From: an uncultured Chitinophagales bacterium
Lineage (GTDB): Bacteria; Bacteroidota; Bacteroidia; Chitinophagales; UBA2359
DNA: 64,000 nt
Assembly (NCBI GenBank): GCA_937927195.1
Contig: CALBCY010000170.1
Location: 1-64,000 of the forward strand
Reading direction: 5' to 3'
Shown here one piece after another: positions 29,601 through 37,153 of this stretch. The position numbers and the translations under genes were made by a program. The notes below the pieces were generated by a model that searched no databases, was not told where the DNA came from, and saw only the letters and a list, made by a program, of their open reading frames with translations. Numbering within the stretch: the stretch's first letter is position 1; every line of letters begins with the position of its first letter.

Positions 29601-30531
29601 CTGATCCTAAATCAAAAGAATAGGAAAGAGAATCTGAGCTAACCACTAAACTAGGAGGAATAACTGGTATGATTTTATATATACCAGGAATCAACCCTGT
29701 CAATGAAAATAGTCCAAGACTATCTGTAACCAATATTGAGGTGTCTCCGGATTGATCAACCAATTCGAATTCTATGTTTTCTAAATTTGCTTCTGTTGAG
29801 TCCACGATTCCATCAGAATTCATATCCCACCAAGCGAAACCTGAAATTGAAGCCAATGCAAAAAATCCAGCGTCAATACTCAAATCAGCAGATTCAGCGC
29901 CAACAAGTATTGTATCAGAAAATCCAGTTATTGGATCAAAATTGCTGTCCGCTTTATCATCTGTTCCTTGGTATTGTGGTGAGAAATAAATAGTATCAGA
30001 GCCTGCAGGGAAAATTTGCATAACATATAATCCAGAATCAACTGCTGGAAAATGATAAGTTCCAAAAGAACTGAAACCAGAAATTGTATCATTGCTTTCT
30101 ACATTGATCAACAATATTTCTGCTCCATCTATTCCATCTTCTTCTTCAAGGTCTTGAATCCCATTGGCATTTATATCATGCCAAATTCTGTCCCCCACAG
30201 TTGCCGTTAAGCTGGCAAAGTTTGCAAGTGCAGTTTTCTCTGGAGGACAATTCTCAGGACCATCCTCAAGACCATCCTCAAGACAATCCAAAAATGAATT
30301 TGTTTTTGCGGGGGAAGATTCGACGATTGAATCGTCTGGTTCCCAATTTGTACAATTTTCTTCATTTTCGGCAGATAGATTTAATCCCATGCCTGTAAAT
30401 AAAACGAGGAAAATTATGCCGTACAAATGACCGTAGATTCGAGCATATTCAGCTTTTGCTTCGAATGAGTCTGTAGGGGATTTCCCCTTTTGGTTAAACA
30501 GCATATTATTCAGTTTGTATAGGTATTTCAT
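20638..30531 (-). CDS. Giant T9SS adhesin-like protein: SdrD-like, 11 novel repeats, 14 Big_9 domains
   Basis: 3297 residues, strongly acidic. The N-terminus has a long polar leader before the hydrophobic signal segment (about residues 36-54). Order: two SdrD-B-like domains (about 75-325; VGDRIWHDINANGIQDLEEE and ISGFAWWDMNSDGIVD), which in other proteins bind calcium; 11 repeats of about 130 residues (about 330-1760), each opening with D-S-C-L-A-x-A-G or a variant, which I cannot name; a Cys-rich link; 14 cadherin-like/Big_9 (tandem-95) domains (about 1850-3190, motifs NDPPLAVDD, VLANDSDPE and YTPDxGFxGxDxF); and a type B T9SS tail (DALSPNMDGMNDYF, IYNRWGN). It is probably a surface adhesin. 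The PorP/SprF gene lies 120 bases upstream on the same strand. Confidence 0.88.
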   Translation of the reverse strand: MKYLYKLNNMLFNQKGKSPTDSFEAKAEYARIYGHLYGIIFLVLFTGMGLNLSAENEENCTNWEPDDSIVESSPAKTNSFLDCLEDGLEDGPENCPPEKTALANFASLTATVGDRIWHDINANGIQDLEEEDGIDGAEILLINVESNDTISGFSSFGTYHFPAVDSGLYVMQIFPAGSDTIYFSPQYQGTDDKADSNFDPITGFSDTILVGAESADLSIDAGFFALASISGFAWWDMNSDGIVDSTEANLENIEFELVDQSGDTSILVTDSLGLFSLTGLIPGIYKIIPVIPPSLVVSSDSLSYSFDLGSGEDVDNLDFGFNTMDVVEPVDSCLAEVGNITAPETLIYASGALTDAPTLDGNNTDSTYTTVFLLTTDLDETDETLYNLIQASFNGEFDLNVIDTSLAGPFDVHVLNLEGTALDFVQMDLSSGEDVLAALADGFCADFEVAVYQISILEDVVEPVDSCLANVGTLTAPETLIYMMGDTSAAPIVEGQNTDSTFLQFYVLTADLDPEDDVLYNIVQLSDNGQFDLGQLDTSFAGPFYVHAFNLEGTVADIQALELTTGEELLDAIADGLCADFIIEAYQISYFEDVVEPGDSCLATAGIVSPPEVLVYMEGDTTNVPLMDEFTNSFDFVHFLILTTDLDTADEISYNFVQFSSTGQFNLGSLDPALEGPFDVHVVNFEGTTEDIVAWDYNSIEALTTAIEDGLCADVITAAYSISYGVVEPVDSCLANAGNIAIPETLIYLEGDTTNAPVVDGQNTDSTFTQLYVLTTDLDSEDDISYDIVQLSSTGAFDLGQVDTALAGPFDVHVVNFEGTTEDLLALDITTGEELATAIEDGLCADFVIAAFQVSYFEDVVEPNDSCLANAGTISIPETLIYMSGDTTDAPLVDGQNTDSTFTQLYVLTTDLDSEDDISYDIVQLSSTGEFDLGQVDTALAGPFDVHVVNFEGTAEDILALDITTGEELAIAIEDGLCADFVIAAFQVSYFEDVVEPNDSCLADAGILFSPSMIIIPSGGIVEAPNLIGDNDSEEYATIFLLVTDSTMADTTTQMVLSFNDLGSFDFGDLELPDADYQIFALNFEIDQAEFGDAGFATITMIENNQANGWCADLSNPITLFVGLENDTCDASAGTLSYDGPTNLNANGVIENVISEDAEDDLPFYYVLVVDAIEDDGITTNIIAIDTLGEFDLSQLGIPMEDVSVYGISIDMELDLVPEMFENLEALQEAINQGYCAEITADPINFNVNLCFAQAGNFVEPETLNYEGFEITDTLEVENNATNAGFNYYYFLTTDVNGDDEIAYNIILTSTSGSFDLNMIGVPNVIFNVIGVSTDLSLDELMANGIATGEDLLALEGNADICVDVVIGSFDFIIGEPDGLCFADAGTLVAPDDLVIDGSVVTPVIDVFDQDSIEDLSYYFVLAFDGETALNIIQVEDSSSFDLTLFGVSSGDFSVIGISTALTAEEVLAYGTIEELEAAIADESVCADLSSNTIVYDYTGNAVCFAEAGTLITPSVTFYPEPQVTVAIEVAGENQVGDFNFYYILTADAEEGDAIVYDLILVSDTGSFNLPLLGLEDGTYNVFGISTTLSIEELMDLDLGSIEGINAAIEDGLCAHVTDQSVTLFIGEEITCFANAGILTIPNDTEYNADETTLAPVVNGQSTEPGFNYSFVLTTDADTTDLSTDNIVIVSQTGAFNLEELNLLPGAYSIYGISILGNVDDLSGLGVTTISDIQDLIDDGLVCADINPLTYDFVIAEVCVNNYDICTPSIFESTTPTLVCPTFCNLEDDDFTLQYVTSIFNCSVEIQPDSVCFTFLPLPGLENDILEAVACNSEGICDTVFYNVIIGCQDPIAMNDQFFAAWNTTSSLDVLLNDEEICDQFIYVDSIGSLITGEGSIVINADSSAVDFTPADGFTGTATFNYIVCNECGNCVSANVVVDVLEAEDLVANNDTVLTPINSTVTIDVLANDTGTQIEITAVTQPENGTVEVIDGMLVYTPDEGFEGTETIIYTICDIFGECTTATVVIQVGTQNEAPIAGNDQYVIAEGDSVTLDVLINDFDPNGDTLYITEIIGPDAGTVIINDDGTLTYIADTTAGPGEYTFQYVICDDTTATALCDTATVVIAVGIDLSNTPPMAVDDFANVNPGDTVTINVLLNDTDLEGNNLTVTEISDPPFGDATLNDDGTITYIPVPGFTGVDSLFYVICDDGNPPLCDTAWVYIDVSNNGLVIANPDVVTTPINTEVEIDVMVNDVGEGIFISNATEPENGALVIIGDLIYYTPFDGFVGTDFFTYTICDPDGNCDITVVGITIFDGPNQAPTAANDVAMTDLDTPITINVTANDSDPENGNLVITEIINGPDNGTVVINDDGTLTYTPDTGFEGEDEFQYVVCDEADPPLCDTATVVISVNVPLSNDPPLAVDDAYTVAENDFIIFNVTDNDSVGDGETMTVKLGTAPANGTLQLDENGLALYTPDENFEGTDYFLYILCDNGNPALQDTALVTITVEGDGINPTSSLDAQVDIVQTPINTSIPIFVLDNDTWDGNITIKSFSDPINGLVVLDELTNSLVYVPALNYTGEDYFMYWITDDSGACDSATVAILVFNEPNLPPNADNDQETTSPGETVVINVLANDSDPENLPLVVTNVINGPSNGSVIINADGTISYTPDDGFIGEDSFDYIVCDTAIPPLCDTATVVIAVGVDLSNDPPLAVDDYYVGAQDSTISILLLNNDSDPNGDNFSLTFNTNPLFGEVIVNEFGLGNYTPNPGYMGEDQFVYVICDDGFPSLCDTATVFITIDTITISNLPPIVANPDVGQVYINDTISLDILVNDIGTNITITDIEDPENGSIIVIDGGVITYVPDLDFTGIDYFWYTICDEFAQCDSTLVAIEVFDGDNRPPATTNDCFETDTDTPITINVLANDVDPENSALIFQGHDAPGAGGLISVLSFDGSLEYTPPAGFVGVEVFNYNVCDGFFEPGGTALCDSGQVVIKVGGVDAPNHPPVANDSCVIVNNTSVVIDLQLLTSDPDGDNLIYQLATPSVFGDVAIDPLSGTAAYAPFDGFDGTDYFTYIVCDDGLPSLCDTSYIKLIVTDTIDIVNPTDTIVVAVNDSVDVLTGACVQVQVLLNDSFPTTDVTELEISIIAQPINGTLTDNGLGLMEYCPDEGFMNDSDFAVYELCFEGICDTAIIFFNVLGCDLVIPDALSPNMDGMNDYFAIPGLNECYGDNFPEMIIYNRWGNVVFRMVGYTGFDGPASWNGEWQSGNGSSGRDVPDGTYYYILLLDPQNDPDAMRAGFIEVLR

Positions 30532-30651
30532 ATTTTCAACTTAATCTGTACTCATACTTCCCTTGTAAGAAGTCTATAAAAAATAATGCGAAGTAGATTA
30601 GTTTCTTTATAATAAGATAGAAACAAGCTCGAAAGAGGATTCGACCTATGT

Positions 30652-31602
30652 TTAAAAATATCTCGGTGAAATAATTCTTTGATTTTTTAAATTGATATCA
30701 TATCCTAGCATCACTTCGTGGGTATGCAAAGTGGTCGCAGTGGATATTTTTGTAGTTATAAGATCGAAGGCGTAACCAACCTTCAATGATTTTGTGATAT
30801 TTACACCAACCAACATATCGAAGGAATCTTGGGTCCTGTACGCGACTCCTGCCCAAAATACATCGTTGAAATAACCAACAAGGCTTAAATCAACTTCAAC
30901 GGGAGCAAATGATCCAACAGTTTTAACTAAAACTGCAGGCTTCAATTTCACCATATTTCCAAGTCCCAATACATATCCAGCAGTCAAGTAATAATGTCTA
31001 TATTGCCTTGCATTGTTTGACAATGCACTCAATTTATTGTTTACTATTTGTGGAATGGAAAATCCGATGTAGTGTTTATTGGAGTAATGGAAAACACCAA
31101 ATCCGAAGTTTGGAAGGAATTTGTTATTGTTTTGAGCAAACAATGCATCTCCTGCACCGCTATCAAGTTCGGTGAAGTTTGATTGCAAATACATTAAACT
31201 GGTGTTCAAACCAATGGAAATCTTGGTTTTGGGACTCACATAAAATTTATAAGAGTAATCTCCTCTTAATAAATTCCAATTGTGAACGCCCCACTGATCA
31301 TTCTGAAGGGTAAGTCCTATTCCAATTTTTTCACGAATAGGTCCATGAGCTGAGATATTGATGTTTTTGGGTGCCCCATCAAAATCAACCCACTGGTTCC
31401 TGTAAATAGCTTGAAGGCTCACAGCATCCTTGGTTCCTGCATAGGCAGGATTGTACATCAAAGTATTGTACATATACTGAGTGTACATAGCATCTTGTTG
31501 AGCATCCAGGCCTAAGGACCCACATAACAGTATCAAGGCAAGAAGCCATCTTAGTCTTTTGACTAGTAAAAGTTTGCACATAATAAACTTGAGTTTATGC
31601 AA
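30652..31602 (-). CDS. PorP/SprF-family type IX secretion membrane protein
   Basis: 316 residues with an N-terminal signal (hydrophobic run, then LDAQQD). The mature start, YTQYMYNTLMYNPAYAG, is the hallmark of the PorP/SprF family, followed by a membrane beta-barrel of Gly/aromatic strands to a C-terminal ISPRYF. In Flavobacterium johnsoniae SprF is needed for the secretion of the neighbouring adhesin SprB. Here the gene lies just upstream of a giant type B T9SS protein on the same strand, the same pairing. A start at 31581 is also possible. The core T9SS genes are not in the window. Confidence 0.9.
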   Translation of the reverse strand: MHKLKFIMCKLLLVKRLRWLLALILLCGSLGLDAQQDAMYTQYMYNTLMYNPAYAGTKDAVSLQAIYRNQWVDFDGAPKNINISAHGPIREKIGIGLTLQNDQWGVHNWNLLRGDYSYKFYVSPKTKISIGLNTSLMYLQSNFTELDSGAGDALFAQNNNKFLPNFGFGVFHYSNKHYIGFSIPQIVNNKLSALSNNARQYRHYYLTAGYVLGLGNMVKLKPAVLVKTVGSFAPVEVDLSLVGYFNDVFWAGVAYRTQDSFDMLVGVNITKSLKVGYAFDLITTKISTATTLHTHEVMLGYDINLKNQRIISPRYF

Positions 31603-31800
31603 TGATCTTATAAATTTAATTTGGCGGTGTTGGCTTTTCTAAGCCCAAAAACAATATTTCTAACAAAAAAAATGGCTTTTAGGATTAACTAAGGGATTTT
31701 CCCTTTTCTTTAGCTTTTTATCCGAACTATTAACATACACCGCAAATGAAATGCCAAAATCATTTTTAATTATTCTTTACTTATATCTTTACAGCCTAAT

Positions 31801-33387
31801 ATGCAATACAATATTCAAATAAGGATAAATACAGAGGACATTAACAATCAAGAATTGATTTGTAAGTCGGCTGCTAAACAATTGAATATCAATCCATCCG
31901 AAATAACCGGATTTCTAGTACAAAAGAGATCCCTCGATGCTCGAAGAAACCCAATAAAATTTCAATTAGACCTAATTATTTACGTTTCAGAAACCCCCAA
32001 AAATTACGTCCAAAAGAATAAAAAGTTTCACAAAGTGCATCGTAATCAAGGAGTTCTGATAATTGGGGCAGGCCCTGCCGGGTATTTTGCAGCCTTAAAA
32101 TGCCTTGAAACAGGACTTAAACCCATTATTTTTGAAAGGGGTAAAATGGTAAGAGACAGGAGAAGGGATCTAGCTGCAATCAGTAAAAATCAACTAGTTA
32201 ACCCTGATTCTAACTATTGTTTCGGGGAAGGAGGTGCTGGAACCTATTCCGATGGAAAACTCTATACTCGTTCAAAAAAAAGGGGATCGGTGGCCGAAGT
32301 ACTTGAATTATTTATTCAACATGGGGCAGAAAATGATATCAATATAGACGCGCATCCCCATATTGGGACAAATAAGCTACCTGGGATCATTGAAAAAATG
32401 CGAGAGCAAATCTTGGAAGCAGGCGGAGAGATTCATTTCAACAGTAAAGTAGTCGATTTTTTGATTGACAATAATAAAATAAAAGGCCTGTTGCTTGAAA
32501 ATGGGAAAGAATTTTTTGGCGAAGCGGTGATTTTAGCAACCGGACATTCCGCAAGGGATATTTATAGCTTATTTTATGAAAAAAAATGGGCCATTGAATA
32601 CAAAACCTTTGCAGTTGGTCTGCGAGTTGAGCATCCACAGAGGATTATTGATAAAATACAATACCGAAAAGAAGATCGAGGGGAGTATTTACCTCCTGCA
32701 GCTTATAAATTGGTTAAGCAGATTGGAGGCTATGGAAAGAGAAAAACACGTGGCGTTTATTCGTTTTGTATGTGCCCTGGAGGAATCATTGCGCCTTGTG
32801 CTACCCAACCTGGCGAAATCGTAACGAATGGCTGGTCTCCATCTAAAAGAAACAATCCATTTGCCAACTCAGGGATCGTCGTTGGAATCGAAGAATCCGA
32901 TTGCAAGCATTATGCAGCGTTTGGGCCTTTGGCTGGGATGAAATTTCAAGAAGAACTAGAAAAAAAGGCTTGGGAAGCGGGAGGGAAAACGCAAGTAGCT
33001 CCAGCTCAAAGATTGTTGGATTTTATAAATCAAAAAACCTCTATTGATTTACCGAAGTGTTCTTATATGGCTGGAGTGAAATCCTATGATCTGAATAAAA
33101 TTTTTCCAAAATGGCTCAGTCATTACCTCAGAAATTCTTTTGTTGAATTTGGTAAAAACATGAAATCATTCCTCACCAATGAAGCGATTGTTGTGGGCGT
33201 TGAATCGAGAAGCTCTGCGCCAGTTAGAATTCCACGGGATAAAGAAAGTTTGGAACATACAGAAATCGAAAACTTGTATCCTTGTGGTGAAGGAGCTGGT
33301 TATGCGGGTGGGATTGTGTCTGCTGCGATAGATGGGATGAGGTGTGTTGAGAAGATCGCTGAAAAAATAGCAGAGAAAACTTTATAA
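31801..33387 (+). CDS. FAD-dependent dehydrogenase-like protein (COG2509 type)
   Basis: 528 residues, cytoplasmic. A small N-terminal alpha/beta domain (about 1-85) precedes a Rossmann FAD-binding motif (GVLIIGAGPAGYFAALKC, about residues 83-100). The NYCFGEGGAGTYSDGKLYTR stretch and the C-terminal CGEGAGYAGGIVSAAIDGMR are typical of this conserved family of uncharacterised FAD oxidoreductases. A Cys cluster (CMCPGG) lies mid-protein. The substrate is unknown in the family. It stands alone, followed by ftcD after 110 bases on the same strand. Confidence 0.82.
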   Translation: MQYNIQIRINTEDINNQELICKSAAKQLNINPSEITGFLVQKRSLDARRNPIKFQLDLIIYVSETPKNYVQKNKKFHKVHRNQGVLIIGAGPAGYFAALKCLETGLKPIIFERGKMVRDRRRDLAAISKNQLVNPDSNYCFGEGGAGTYSDGKLYTRSKKRGSVAEVLELFIQHGAENDINIDAHPHIGTNKLPGIIEKMREQILEAGGEIHFNSKVVDFLIDNNKIKGLLLENGKEFFGEAVILATGHSARDIYSLFYEKKWAIEYKTFAVGLRVEHPQRIIDKIQYRKEDRGEYLPPAAYKLVKQIGGYGKRKTRGVYSFCMCPGGIIAPCATQPGEIVTNGWSPSKRNNPFANSGIVVGIEESDCKHYAAFGPLAGMKFQEELEKKAWEAGGKTQVAPAQRLLDFINQKTSIDLPKCSYMAGVKSYDLNKIFPKWLSHYLRNSFVEFGKNMKSFLTNEAIVVGVESRSSAPVRIPRDKESLEHTEIENLYPCGEGAGYAGGIVSAAIDGMRCVEKIAEKIAEKTL

Positions 33388-33497
33388 ATGATCAATGTTG
33401 AACAAAAAGGACAATATATTTGTGGGGAAGAAACCTGTTTTTTCAATTCGTTTTAGTCTAATCCTATTACTGAAATCTAATAAATAAAAATCCAGCA

Positions 33498-35183
33498 ATG
33501 CAAAAACTAATAGAATGCGTACCTAATTTTTCTGAAGGCCGAGACATGGGTGTAATTAAACAAATCACAGATGCAATAGAAGCGGTTGATGGAGTGAAAT
33601 TATTGGATGTTGATCCTGGAAAAGCCACCAATAGAACGGTCGTTACTTTTGTTGGCGACCAAGATGCTGTGGTCGAAGGCGCATTTCAAGCCATAAAGAA
33701 AGCTTACGAAGTGATTGATATGTCAAAACACAGTGGAGAGCATCCCCGTTTCGGCGCAACGGATGTTTGTCCCTTCATTCCCATTTCGGGAGCAAGTATG
33801 CAAGATTGCATCGACTGCGCTCACAGATTAGGTAAAAGAGTAGGGGAGGAATTGGGATTGTCAGGTTATTTCTATGAAAATGCTGCCACCAAAAAAGATA
33901 GAAAAAATCTAGCAACTGTTCGTTCTGGGGAATATGAGGGCATTGCGAAAAAGATTCAAAATAAAAACTGGACGGTGGATTATGGTCCTAATGAATTCAA
34001 TCCAAAATACGGCTTAACTGCGATTGGAGCTAGAGATTTTTTGGTGGCTTATAATGTCAACTTAAACACCACCTCAACTCGTAGAGCCAATGCCATCGCT
34101 TTTGATGTGCGAGAAAATGGAAGAATCAAAAGAAAAGGAAATAAGGTCGGAGGTGAAATTTTAAGAGACAAAAAAGGCGATGCGATTCGAATTCCTGGAA
34201 TGCTTAAAGCAGTAAAAGCGATTGGTTGGTATATTGAAGAATATGGCGTTGCCCAGATTTCTATGAACTTGACCAATATCAGCATTACTTCTGTACACGA
34301 GGCCTTTGATGCCGTTTGTGAATCTGCCCAAAAAAGAGGAATGCGGGTTTCCGGTTCAGAATTGGTTGGGCTGATTCCATTGAATGCTATGTTGGACGCA
34401 GGCCGCCACTATCTTAAAAAACAAAAGCGTTCCTTGGGTGTAAGCGAAAGTGAATTGATTAAGATTGCTATAAAATCAATGGGATTGGATGAGCTAGGGC
34501 CATTTGATCCAGCGCAAAAAATCATTGAATACAAGCTCAAAGGTGCCGATGCTAAACTGTTGGTTGACAATGATCTCGTTGCCTTTGCTGATGAAACAGC
34601 TTCAGAATCTCCCGCTCCTGGTGGAGGATCAATTTCTGCTTATTTGGGCGTATTGGGTGCCAGTCTTGGAACAATGGTCGCCAATCTATCTTCTCATAAA
34701 AGAGGTTGGGATAAAAAGTGGGAGTTTTATTCTAAATGGGCACAGGTTGGACAAAAAAGTAAAGAAGAATTGTTGTTTTTAGTAGATGAAGATACTCGAG
34801 CTTTCACAAAAATCATGGATGCTTTCCGTCTTCCAAAAGGCTCTGCTGAAGAGAAAAAAGCACGAAGTGAAGCCATTCAGTCTGCTACAAAATATGCGAT
34901 TGAAATTCCATTTCAGGTTATGAAAAAATCTTTTGAATCTATGGAAATGATGAAAGCCATGGCCGAAGAAGGATTGGCGGCCAGTGTTTCCGATGCGGGT
35001 GTAGGCGCTTTATGTGCCAGGTCTGCCGTTATGGGGGCATTTTTGAACGTCAAGATCAATGCCGGAGATTTGAAAGATAAAAAGTATGTCGCAAAAGTCT
35101 TAAAGGAAGGCAAGAAGATTGAGCGAGAGGCGATTAAAATGGAAAAGGAAATCTTGAAAATTGTGGAAGCGAAGATTGGATAG
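33498..35183 (+). CDS. ftcD: Bifunctional glutamate formimidoyltransferase / formiminotetrahydrofolate cyclodeaminase
   Basis: 561 residues, close to the roughly 541 of mammalian FTCD. Residues about 1-325 are the formiminotransferase (CVPNFSEGRD at the start; the catalytic His lies in HSGEHPRFGATDVCPF). Residues about 350-560 are the cyclodeaminase (FADETASESPAPGGGSISAY). It moves the formimino group of N-formimino-glutamate to tetrahydrofolate and then releases ammonia, giving 5,10-methenyl-THF, in histidine breakdown. No other hut gene is near. A TATATTTG box at 33415-33422 could be its -7 element. Confidence 0.93.
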   Translation: MQKLIECVPNFSEGRDMGVIKQITDAIEAVDGVKLLDVDPGKATNRTVVTFVGDQDAVVEGAFQAIKKAYEVIDMSKHSGEHPRFGATDVCPFIPISGASMQDCIDCAHRLGKRVGEELGLSGYFYENAATKKDRKNLATVRSGEYEGIAKKIQNKNWTVDYGPNEFNPKYGLTAIGARDFLVAYNVNLNTTSTRRANAIAFDVRENGRIKRKGNKVGGEILRDKKGDAIRIPGMLKAVKAIGWYIEEYGVAQISMNLTNISITSVHEAFDAVCESAQKRGMRVSGSELVGLIPLNAMLDAGRHYLKKQKRSLGVSESELIKIAIKSMGLDELGPFDPAQKIIEYKLKGADAKLLVDNDLVAFADETASESPAPGGGSISAYLGVLGASLGTMVANLSSHKRGWDKKWEFYSKWAQVGQKSKEELLFLVDEDTRAFTKIMDAFRLPKGSAEEKKARSEAIQSATKYAIEIPFQVMKKSFESMEMMKAMAEEGLAASVSDAGVGALCARSAVMGAFLNVKINAGDLKDKKYVAKVLKEGKKIEREAIKMEKEILKIVEAKIG

Positions 35184-35189
35184 CGGTTG

Positions 35190-35417
35190 GGGGCTTTTGG
35201 CCTTTAGCTTTTGGCCTTTGGCTTTTCACTGAAAGTACTTACATGTTTATTGTCTACAAAAAAATAGCCAAAGGCTAACGGCCAAAAGCTAAAGGCTTAA
35301 AGTTAAACAGCCAAAGGCTGACGGCCAACAGCTAAAGGCTGAAAGTTAAAAAGCCAAAGGCAAAAGGCCAACAGCTAAAGGCTAAAAGTTAAAAAGCCAA
35401 CAGCCAACAGCTTAAAA
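35190..35417 (+). repeat. 43-bp tandem repeat (3.5 units) with an inverted upstream arm
   Basis: Three units of exactly 43 bp begin at 35266, 35309 and 35352, with a partial fourth from 35395. Each starts AGCCAAAGGC and ends with AAAGTTAAAC/A. Upstream, 35192-35226 carries the complementary words (GGCTTTTGGCCTTTAGC), so the arms could pair as a long imperfect hairpin between ftcD and the next gene. No protein is encoded. Confidence 0.75.
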
Positions 35418-35428
35418 AAAAAATAACC

Positions 35429-36370
35429 ATGAAAAAAGCCATAATAATTATTTCATTGCTAAGCGCATTTATTTCAAATGGGTATGCTGGTGAAAGTTTA
35501 AAAGACCATGTGAAATTTGCTACTGTTGAATTGGCAAATGAGCTCTTGCTTCAAGAGGATGAATTTACCAATAGCTGGAGTCAGTTTGATATTGACTCGA
35601 GAATGCAAAAGCCAAATAGCAGTAAGAAAGAACTCTTTGATTACATTATAACTCAAACTTTAGAGTGGAGCCAAGAAGAGAAAAAAAAGATCAATACCAT
35701 ATTCGATAGAATCGACGATCAAATTAAAAATTTAAAAATTAAAATTGATTTTCCGAAGGAGATTGTTTTTATAAAAACTACCGCTTTGGAAGAAGGAGGA
35801 GCAAACGGTTATACCCGAGCAAACTATGTGGTTTTGAAAAACGAGCTGGTATCAAAACCCATTGAAGAGTTGGAGCACACCGTAGTGCATGAACTTTTTC
35901 ATATTTTATCGAGATCCAATCAAGATTTCAGGGAAGCAATTTATAAAACAATAGGCTTTCATATGATGGAGCCTCTTGAGTACCCTGACCATTTAAAAGA
36001 TTTCCGGATAACAAATCCCGATGCTCCACAGACAGACAGCTATATAGAATTGGAAGTTGATGGAATTAGCAAGCCTTGCATGATGATTTTGTTCGCTGAT
36101 AAAAAATATGAGGATGGTAGTTTTTTTGATTACCTGAAAGTGGGTTTTCTGCCTGTCCATTGCGATCAAAAAAATTCAAAAGTGGATGCAATTGAAATAT
36201 ACGAAATGAGCAATGTTAAGGGGTTTTTTGAACAAGTTGGATCAAATACCAATTATATAATTCATCCAGAAGAAATTTTGGCTGAGAATTTTACCCATCT
36301 AATTTTAGGAACCTCAGAATTGCCTAATCCAGAGATTCTTGATAAAATTAAGGAAGTCCTTGTTAAATAA
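35429..36370 (+). CDS. Exported putative zinc metallopeptidase (HELFH)
   Basis: 313 residues with a signal peptide (about 1-20, ending NGYAG). The only clear catalytic motif is HELFH at residues 154-158 (VVHELFHILSRSN), a zincin-type H-E-x-x-H in a helix. The likely third ligand is not obvious. A short N-terminal coiled helical region and a C-terminal alpha/beta part are of unknown type. I cannot assign a peptidase family. It follows a tandem-repeat region and precedes an HNH protein after 24 bases. Confidence 0.6.
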   Translation: MKKAIIIISLLSAFISNGYAGESLKDHVKFATVELANELLLQEDEFTNSWSQFDIDSRMQKPNSSKKELFDYIITQTLEWSQEEKKKINTIFDRIDDQIKNLKIKIDFPKEIVFIKTTALEEGGANGYTRANYVVLKNELVSKPIEELEHTVVHELFHILSRSNQDFREAIYKTIGFHMMEPLEYPDHLKDFRITNPDAPQTDSYIELEVDGISKPCMMILFADKKYEDGSFFDYLKVGFLPVHCDQKNSKVDAIEIYEMSNVKGFFEQVGSNTNYIIHPEEILAENFTHLILGTSELPNPEILDKIKEVLVK

Positions 36371-36394
36371 GTACTTGAAATGTCAATTAAATAA

Positions 36395-36688
36395 ATGCCA
36401 AACGTGGAAAATTGTGTAATCTGTGGAAGACCATTTGGTCGTCCGGAGCTGCTTTCCAAACATCATTTAATTCCCAAATCTAAAGGCGGGAAAAATACGG
36501 AGACCATATTGATCCATAATATTTGTCATCAGAAAATTCATTCTGTGTTTACGGAAAAGGAATTGCGAGATGAATTTCACACAGTGAAAAAATTGGTTGA
36601 GCAGGAGGAGATTGTGAAATTCGTGAAGTGGATTTCCAAGAAAGATCCCGACTTTTATGAGCGGAATAAAAGAATGAAAAGGAAATGA
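36395..36688 (+). CDS. Small HNH-endonuclease-like protein
   Basis: 97 residues. The HNH fold is shown by a Cys pair (C7 and C10, CVICGRPFG), the His pair H23-H24 in KHHLIPKSKGG, Asn42, C44 and His49 (HNICHQKIH). The remaining 45 residues are a charged helix. Small stand-alone HNH proteins are nucleases of defence, mobile elements or unknown housekeeping. There is no partner beside it, so the role is open. Zinc is expected to be bound by the two CxxC-like pairs. Confidence 0.75.
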   Translation: MPNVENCVICGRPFGRPELLSKHHLIPKSKGGKNTETILIHNICHQKIHSVFTEKELRDEFHTVKKLVEQEEIVKFVKWISKKDPDFYERNKRMKRK

Positions 36689-36699
36689 AGGAGGGATTG

Positions 36700-37016
36700 A
36701 AAGGCTGCTGGCTATTGGCCTTTGGCATTCTGCTATATGCAAATGGAAATTCATGGGCTATTGATGTTTTTGCCTTTTGTAATGGGCAATTCAAAGCTAA
36801 AGGCCAATAGCCAATGGCTAAAAGCTTTTCAGTAAAACTTCGTGCATGAGAGATCAATATACCAATCATATTCTGTTTGAGAAAAGTTCAAAAGCTAAAG
36901 GCCAATAGCCAATGGCTAAAAGCTTTTCAGTGCACGAGAGATCAATATACCAATCATATTCTGTTTGAGAAAAGTTCAAAAGCTAAAGGCCAATAGCCAA
37001 TGGCAAAAAGCTTTTC
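36700..37016 (+). repeat. Three copies of a GCTAAAGGCC...GCTTTTC element
   Basis: GCTAAAGGCCAATAGCC begins at 36796, 36894 and 36982. Between the copies, a block containing GAGATCAATATACCAATC is duplicated, with a 10-base difference (periods 98 and 88). A more diverged inverted relative (GGCTATTGGCCTTTGGC) lies at about 36710-36726. The rest of the 465-base gap to 37153 shows no gene signal. Confidence 0.7.
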
Positions 37017-37153
37017 CAGCTATCTAAAACACTCATCATCGCGACAATTAAAGAATTTAATTTGAAAAAGGAATTACAGATATTTTAATAATCGTATTTT
37101 CGCGGCCAAAATTTAATTGTTCATCTTTTATTGTCATTACCATAAGCGAAAAA

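Noticed and set aside
35266-35417. CRISPR array
   Set aside because: The 43-base units follow each other without variable spacers, and the words match other intergenic repeats in this window.
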